Assembly (NCBI GenBank): GCA_944388685.1
Contig: CALXJS010000031.1
Location: 1 to 18,385 of the forward strand
DNA length: 18,385 bases
Direction: 5' to 3'
Source of the DNA: an uncultured Clostridia bacterium
GTDB taxonomy: Bacteria; Bacillota_A; Clostridia; TANB77; CAG-508
Shown piece by piece: positions 14,497 to 18,385 of this stretch. The position numbers and the translations under genes were made by a program. Within the stretch, counting starts at the first letter, position 1. Every line of letters starts with the position of its first letter. Below the pieces are notes generated by a model, which saw only the letters and a list, made by a program, of their open reading frames with translations, ran no database searches and was not told where the DNA came from.

Positions 14497-16221
14497 TTAT
14501 TTTATAACTGCTAACATATCTTCTTTTAATTTCTCTAGTTTTTCACTAGCCTCTTCATCTGTTTTTCCCTTTACGCCCATATATAGTTTTATTTTTGGTT
14601 CTGTTCCTGAAGGTCTAATACAACACCAGTTGCTATCTTCTAATTCATAATATAAAACATTTGATTTTGGAAGTCCTGTTTTGGTAATTTCTCCTGTTTG
14701 CATATTTTTTACAATATCTTTTTCAATATCCTTAAATGTTAATACTTTGTAGTCTCCAATTTTTTCGATATCTTTGTTTCTCGTATTTGTCATCATTTGC
14801 TTTATTTCTTCTGCACCTTCTGCACCTTCTCTAACAATTGACACTTGTGTTTCTTTGTAATATCCATATTTTTCATAAATATCCATCATGGCATCCCACA
14901 AAGTTTTTCCTTTTGATTGATAATAGCATGCTGCCTCACATAAAGCCATAACAGCACCAATACCGTCTTTATCTCTTGCATAGTCTCCAATTAAGCAACC
15001 ATAGCTTTCTTCAAATCCAAAGACATATGTTTTATCTCCATTTTCTTCTGCTTTTCTCATAACTGCTCCAATGTTTTTAAATCCTGTTAATACTTCTATA
15101 CATTCTAAGTTGTAATTTTTTGCAATTGCTTTTGCCAATTCAGAAGATACCACAGTTGTAATAAACATTCCATTTGCTGGCAAAATTCCTTTTTCTTGCA
15201 TTTGAGATATTCTATATTCTGCAATTAATAATGCTGACATATTTCCTGTATAGTTTTTATATTCCCCTGTTTTGCTGTCTTTTGCAAAAATACCTAATCT
15301 GTCTGCATCAGGATCTGTTGCTAGAACAACATCTGCATCAACTTTTTTAGCTAGTTCTAAGGCTAATTTAAATGCTTTTGGGTCTTCTGGATTTGGATAA
15401 TCTACTGTTGGAAAATTTCCATCTGGTTCTTTTTGCTCTGGTACTACATATAAATTTTCAATTCCAATTTCTTTTAAAAGTCTTTCTGCTACCATATTTC
15501 CAGTACCATGTAATGGTGTATATACTACTTTTAATTTTTTCCCTTGTTCTTTTACAATCTCTGGATTTAAAATACAAGATTTTAAAGTTTCAATATAGTT
15601 ATCATCCATTTCTTTGCCAACAAAATTTAATAATCCTTTGTTTTTAGCCTCTTCTTCTGAAATGGTTTTTATTTCTGAAAAATTCTCTACCGCTCTAACT
15701 TTTGCGATAATGTCTTTATCTCTTGGTGCTACAATTTGTGCGCCATCATCCCAATATACTTTATATCCGTTATATTTTGGTGGATTATGGCTTGCTGTTA
15801 TCATAATTCCTGCTGTACATTTTAATTGTCTTACAGCAAAAGATAATTCGGGAACTGGTCTTAAACTTTCAAATAAATAGGTTTTGATACCATTGGCACA
15901 CAAAATTAATGCTGTTTGCATACTAAATTCCTTAGACATTCTTCTAGAATCATAACTAATGGCCACCCCTTTGTTTTCTGTTCCTTGTTCTAAAATATAA
16001 TTGGCTAATCCTTGTGTAGCCTTACCAACTGTATATTGGTTCATTCTATTGGTTCCAGCACCAATAATTCCTCTTAAGCCTGCTGTTCCAAATTCTAATT
16101 CTTTGTAAAATCTATCTTCTATTTCCTTTTCATCGTTCTTTATTGCTAACAATTCTTTCTTTGTCTCGTCATCAAATTCTGGGCCTTCACACCATTTTTT
16201 ATACTCCTCCAAATAATTCAT
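14497..16221 (-). CDS. Alpha-phosphoglucomutase / phosphomannomutase
   Basis: This cytoplasmic alpha-D-phosphohexomutase (574 residues) interconverts glucose-1-P and glucose-6-P (possibly mannose phosphates too). Domain signatures in order: the phosphoserine loop TASHNP at 142-147 (S144), the metal loop DPDADR at 303-308, the sugar-binding GFEESYG at 402-408 and the phosphate-binding RPSGTEPK at 536-543. The length and the N-terminal FGTAGLRG (44-51) fit the PgcA/Pgm2 group rather than the ~450-residue GlmM or ManB enzymes. The ATG at 16221 is chosen because AAGGAGG is 7 bases upstream; an in-frame GTG directly before it is too close. The upstream UDPGP gene has its own terminator, so this gene needs a promoter in 16222-16350. 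I saw only a weak candidate, TATGAT. The product could feed UDP-sugar synthesis for the glycolipid enzyme in this window. Confidence 0.93.
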   Translation of the reverse strand: MNYLEEYKKWCEGPEFDDETKKELLAIKNDEKEIEDRFYKELEFGTAGLRGIIGAGTNRMNQYTVGKATQGLANYILEQGTENKGVAISYDSRRMSKEFSMQTALILCANGIKTYLFESLRPVPELSFAVRQLKCTAGIMITASHNPPKYNGYKVYWDDGAQIVAPRDKDIIAKVRAVENFSEIKTISEEEAKNKGLLNFVGKEMDDNYIETLKSCILNPEIVKEQGKKLKVVYTPLHGTGNMVAERLLKEIGIENLYVVPEQKEPDGNFPTVDYPNPEDPKAFKLALELAKKVDADVVLATDPDADRLGIFAKDSKTGEYKNYTGNMSALLIAEYRISQMQEKGILPANGMFITTVVSSELAKAIAKNYNLECIEVLTGFKNIGAVMRKAEENGDKTYVFGFEESYGCLIGDYARDKDGIGAVMALCEAACYYQSKGKTLWDAMMDIYEKYGYYKETQVSIVREGAEGAEEIKQMMTNTRNKDIEKIGDYKVLTFKDIEKDIVKNMQTGEITKTGLPKSNVLYYELEDSNWCCIRPSGTEPKIKLYMGVKGKTDEEASEKLEKLKEDMLAVIK

Positions 16222-16347
16222 CACAGAACCTCCTTTTTATAATTTATTTTTTTATTTATCTTCTGTTATGTTATCATAAAATACATCATAATAAAAGTAA
16301 TTTATAAAAAATTTCTCGAGGTATATATTTTTTCTTAATATTCATCT

Positions 16348-16412
16348 AAAAACACAAAGGTTATAGTGTCATATTTTTTTAAAATGAAGTATGACACTAT
16401 AACCTTTGCGTT
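16348..16412 (-). terminator. Long-stem terminator after the UDPGP gene
   Basis: A perfect 19-bp stem (16355-16373 with 16390-16408), extendable by three pairs past one mismatch, closes a 16-base loop. On the minus strand it is followed by TGTTTTT. It starts about 28 bases after the UDPGP stop codon. Confidence 0.8.
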
Positions 16413-16439
16413 ACTTTGAAATCTATTTAATTATCCTTT

Positions 16440-17690
16440 TTAATCTAAATGATAAAATTTCTTATATAATTCTCTTGCTGTTTTAGGGCAATCCACACCC
16501 TTTTCATCACTATTTTTAACAGGTGCAAATTCTTCTTCTCTTTTTACTCTTAAAACTGCCATATCGTCTACTTCTCCAAAGGCATCAAATAAGAAAGCTT
16601 CAAATTTATAGGCATTTGGAGAATCTGGTACTACTAAATTTCCATCTTTATCAATATATTTTGCTTTTTTGTAAGCTACATGATATGGTAAAGGTTCTGC
16701 TCCCATTCTTTCTATCGCATCAATACTAAATAAATTACACAATATATGAGATTCACCATATAGTAATTCTCCATTTTTATCTGTTGCTTCTGCCATTTCA
16801 TCTGTAATTTCTGAATATTCTATAACATTTGGTTTTCCATTTCTTCTACAAAATACACCAACTTTTTCATGTGGATTAGCTTTAACAACAGATTTACAAG
16901 CAACTGTAACTTTTTTATCTATTGCAATTCCCATTAGAACAGGATCTACCATTTTAACTAGGCAATTATCTACACCACCTATAAATACCCATTCAACACC
17001 TAATTCTCTCATTTTATCTGTCATTTTGGTTTTTACTAGAGATTCATAAATTCCACCATGACCATCAGCTGCAAGTTTTATTAGTCCATTTTCTCCAATT
17101 AATATTTTACCTTCTGTATCCATCATTGGTAATTCACCTTGTTGGAAGAAAAAGATATTTTTATTTTTTTGATATCCGAAATATTTATGTTTGTCAAAAA
17201 ATTCTACAGTATCTTTGTTATTTTCTCTACTAGTCATAATAAACCAAGGTATAATAACCCCATACTTTTTTCCCTCTTCTTTTAAATTATCTGATAATAA
17301 CTCAAATAAAGATTTATGAGAATCTAACCCAATATCATATGTTCCTTTAGGACCATTATGACCTAGTCTTGTTCCTTGTCCTCCGGCCATTGTAACCGCT
17401 GCTAATTTTCCCTCTTTAATTGCTTTTTTTCCAATTGCTTCATAATATTTATATTGTTCTTTTAATTTAAATTTATCTAAATAATCAATTGGTGTAATTT
17501 CATCATTTGTATTTGTTTTTTTCTCTTTTGTGCTGTTATATAATTCATTTACAAGTTCAAAATCAATATTCGCAATTTGTGTTAATAATTCTTCTTTTGT
17601 TTTCTCATCAAGACTATCATAATGATTTAACAAATGTTCTTGACCATATTTTTTTAATACACTTTGTATTTCTTCCAATCGTATATCCAT
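16440..17690 (-). CDS. UDPGP-family UDP-sugar pyrophosphorylase (UAP1-like)
   Basis: This 416-residue nucleotidyltransferase belongs to the UDPGP family (PF01704), joining UTP and a sugar-1-phosphate. It has the GGQGTRLG loop (103-110), PKGTYDIGL (114-122), FFFQQGELPMM, ADGHGGIYESL, FIGGVDNCLVKMVDP and a C-terminal VLRVKREEEFAPVKNSD. These blocks resemble eukaryotic UAP1/AGX1 (UDP-N-acetylhexosamine pyrophosphorylase) more closely than plant or yeast UDP-glucose pyrophosphorylase, and it is unrelated in detail to bacterial GtaB/GalU or GlmU. The substrate is therefore uncertain: GlcNAc-1-P, GalNAc-1-P or Glc-1-P. Its neighbour, a phosphoglucomutase, favours a glucose role. GAAAGGA precedes the ATG. 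It has its own promoter (17723-17751) and terminator. An N-terminal helical extension (1-95) is normal for the family. Confidence 0.88.
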   Translation of the reverse strand: MDIRLEEIQSVLKKYGQEHLLNHYDSLDEKTKEELLTQIANIDFELVNELYNSTKEKKTNTNDEITPIDYLDKFKLKEQYKYYEAIGKKAIKEGKLAAVTMAGGQGTRLGHNGPKGTYDIGLDSHKSLFELLSDNLKEEGKKYGVIIPWFIMTSRENNKDTVEFFDKHKYFGYQKNKNIFFFQQGELPMMDTEGKILIGENGLIKLAADGHGGIYESLVKTKMTDKMRELGVEWVFIGGVDNCLVKMVDPVLMGIAIDKKVTVACKSVVKANPHEKVGVFCRRNGKPNVIEYSEITDEMAEATDKNGELLYGESHILCNLFSIDAIERMGAEPLPYHVAYKKAKYIDKDGNLVVPDSPNAYKFEAFLFDAFGEVDDMAVLRVKREEEFAPVKNSDEKGVDCPKTARELYKKFYHLD

Positions 17691-17722
17691 AAAATTCTTC
17701 CTTTCTTTTTTATATTATTCAT

Positions 17723-17751
17723 ATATTACACCATAAATTTATTTTAGTCAA
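17723..17751 (-). promoter_or_regulatory. Sigma-A promoter for the UDPGP gene
   Basis: On the minus strand TTGACT (17746-17751) and TAATAT (17723-17728) are 17 bases apart, about 33 bases before the start codon. A 12-bp inverted repeat lies immediately upstream of the -35. Confidence 0.5.
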
Positions 17752-17753
17752 TT

Positions 17754-17788
17754 ATTGACAGATAAATTTCTTATCTGTCAATTTTTTT
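17754..17788. repeat. 12-bp inverted repeat with a T-run on the plus strand
   Basis: Arms 17754-17765 and 17771-17782 pair perfectly around ATTTC, and the plus strand continues with T residues. Both flanking genes are on the minus strand, where no T-run follows. It could be a terminator for plus-strand transcripts, a weak one for the upstream gene, or an operator next to the UDPGP promoter. Confidence 0.5.
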
Positions 17789-17812
17789 CTTATTTTAATG
17801 TTTATTAATTTG

Positions 17813-18268
17813 CTAAATCCTAGATGTCCCTAGGACTTTATCATATTTTTTTGCAATCTCCTCTATTTGCTCTTCTATTTCAAAAAATTCATAGCAATCA
17901 ATCACTTTTATATTATCGCTTGCTAATACCCATTTTTCAATATTTTTATTTATGTTTTCAATATAATTTTGTTTTCCCTTAATAAAAATAACCATATCCG
18001 CATTTTCTTTACTTTTTTTACTAATCTTTTTAAATTTTTTTAGGTCATCATTTTTCCAATCTAGATTCAACAATTTATCTTTTTTCATTTTTTGTAGATT
18101 CATTTTAGATATTAATGTATTTACAGTATCTTCTAAATTATTCTCTGTTAGAATAATGATTTCTTTATTTTCGTCAATACTTTTGCTGATATATGGTAGG
18201 CTTATCATTTCAAAATGATAATCACTTGCATAAAATGCACAATCCTTTTCTTTTGTTATTTTTTCCAT
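17813..18268 (-). CDS. Unrecognised 151-residue cytoplasmic protein (possibly MEDS/DcmR-like)
   Basis: I do not recognise this protein with confidence. It has no signal peptide or membrane segment, and is Lys/Glu/Asn-rich. The N-terminal part (CAFYASDYHFEMISLPYI, then KEIIILTENNLEDTVNTLI) resembles in outline the MEDS/DcmR sensory fold, where a short FY motif is followed by a helix, an IIIL strand and a second helix. A strand-like DMVIFIKG and VIDCYEFF follow, suggesting an alpha/beta domain. No P-loop, His-Asp phosphorelay motif or DNA-binding helix is evident. The ATG at 18268 is chosen; AAAGGA is 10 bases upstream, and an in-frame TTG two codons earlier is possible. It has a very good own promoter overlapped by a small inverted repeat, so it may be regulated. 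Confidence 0.75.
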   Translation of the reverse strand: MEKITKEKDCAFYASDYHFEMISLPYISKSIDENKEIIILTENNLEDTVNTLISKMNLQKMKKDKLLNLDWKNDDLKKFKKISKKSKENADMVIFIKGKQNYIENINKNIEKWVLASDNIKVIDCYEFFEIEEQIEEIAKKYDKVLGTSRI

Positions 18269-18333
18269 TATCAAACATTCCTTTCAAATTTATATATTCA
18301 TACGGAACTCAGTAATTTATGTCTTTTGTTTAC

Positions 18334-18368
18334 TGGTAAATTTTACCATTTTATTACAAATGTGTCAA
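18334..18368 (-). promoter_or_regulatory. Promoter with overlapping inverted repeat for the 151-residue protein
   Basis: On the minus strand a perfect TTGACA (18363-18368) and TAAAAT (18340-18345) are 17 bases apart. The 7-1-7 inverted repeat TGGTAAAATTTACCA (18334-18348) covers the -10 box, a typical place for a repressor site. Confidence 0.7.
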
Positions 18369-18385
18369 TAATATTTCAATGAAAA

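Overview
The window looks like chromosomal DNA from a low-GC, endospore-forming member of the Clostridia (Bacillota). The DNA is very AT-rich. Genes have strong AGGAGG-type ribosome binding sites, and promoters are mostly sigma-A-like with TATAAT or TGATATAAT boxes. Spore markers are present: an alpha/beta-type SASP and a sleB-ypeB pair. The tRNA-tadA-ffs-dnaX-ybaB-recR order is the classical Firmicute block. I cannot name a genus from the sequence alone. No phage genes, transposase, CRISPR array or integrase were seen, so this reads as a core housekeeping region.

Layout. (1) 1-3722, minus strand: a DnaJ-like J-protein with its own promoter, preceded by a murF-ddl operon for the D-Ala-D-Ala branch of peptidoglycan precursor synthesis. 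(2) 3731-7762: a SASP gene with a terminator and a sigma-G-like -10 box; a divergent VanW-family membrane protein; then sleB-ypeB (cortex-lytic germination enzyme and partner) on the minus strand. A bidirectional terminator separates vanW from ypeB. (3) 7661-8940, plus strand: an MGDG-synthase/UgtP-type glycolipid glycosyltransferase with its own promoter. (4) 8981-13484, minus strand, in transcription order: tRNA-Arg(CCU), tadA, an unrecognised membrane-anchored protein, the SRP RNA, dnaX, ybaB, recR. (5) 13656-14423, plus strand: a TtcA-like tRNA C32 thiolase. (6) 14497-18385, minus strand: an unrecognised 151-residue protein, a eukaryote-like UDP-sugar pyrophosphorylase (UAP1-like) and an alpha-phosphoglucomutase.

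How the genes fit together. Three genes could form a sugar-nucleotide to glycolipid route (phosphoglucomutase, UDPGP-family pyrophosphorylase, diacylglycerol glycosyltransferase), although the pyrophosphorylase resembles UDP-HexNAc enzymes more than UDP-Glc ones. MurF, Ddl, VanW, SleB and YpeB concern the cell wall or cortex. TadA and TtcA both modify the tRNA anticodon loop and flank a tRNA-Arg gene whose loop carries C32. DnaX, YbaB and RecR form the replication/recombination operon behind the SRP RNA.

The most useful unusual items are: the tRNA-Arg/tadA transcription unit with a 10-bp inverted repeat enclosing the tRNA; A-runs in dnaX where one slip gives an immediate stop at a gamma-like length; a decayed-looking ORF upstream of the tRNA; two unrecognised genes; a small inverted repeat on the promoter of one of them; and a GC-rich two-hairpin element after ttcA. 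I found no clear previously undescribed system; these are leads.
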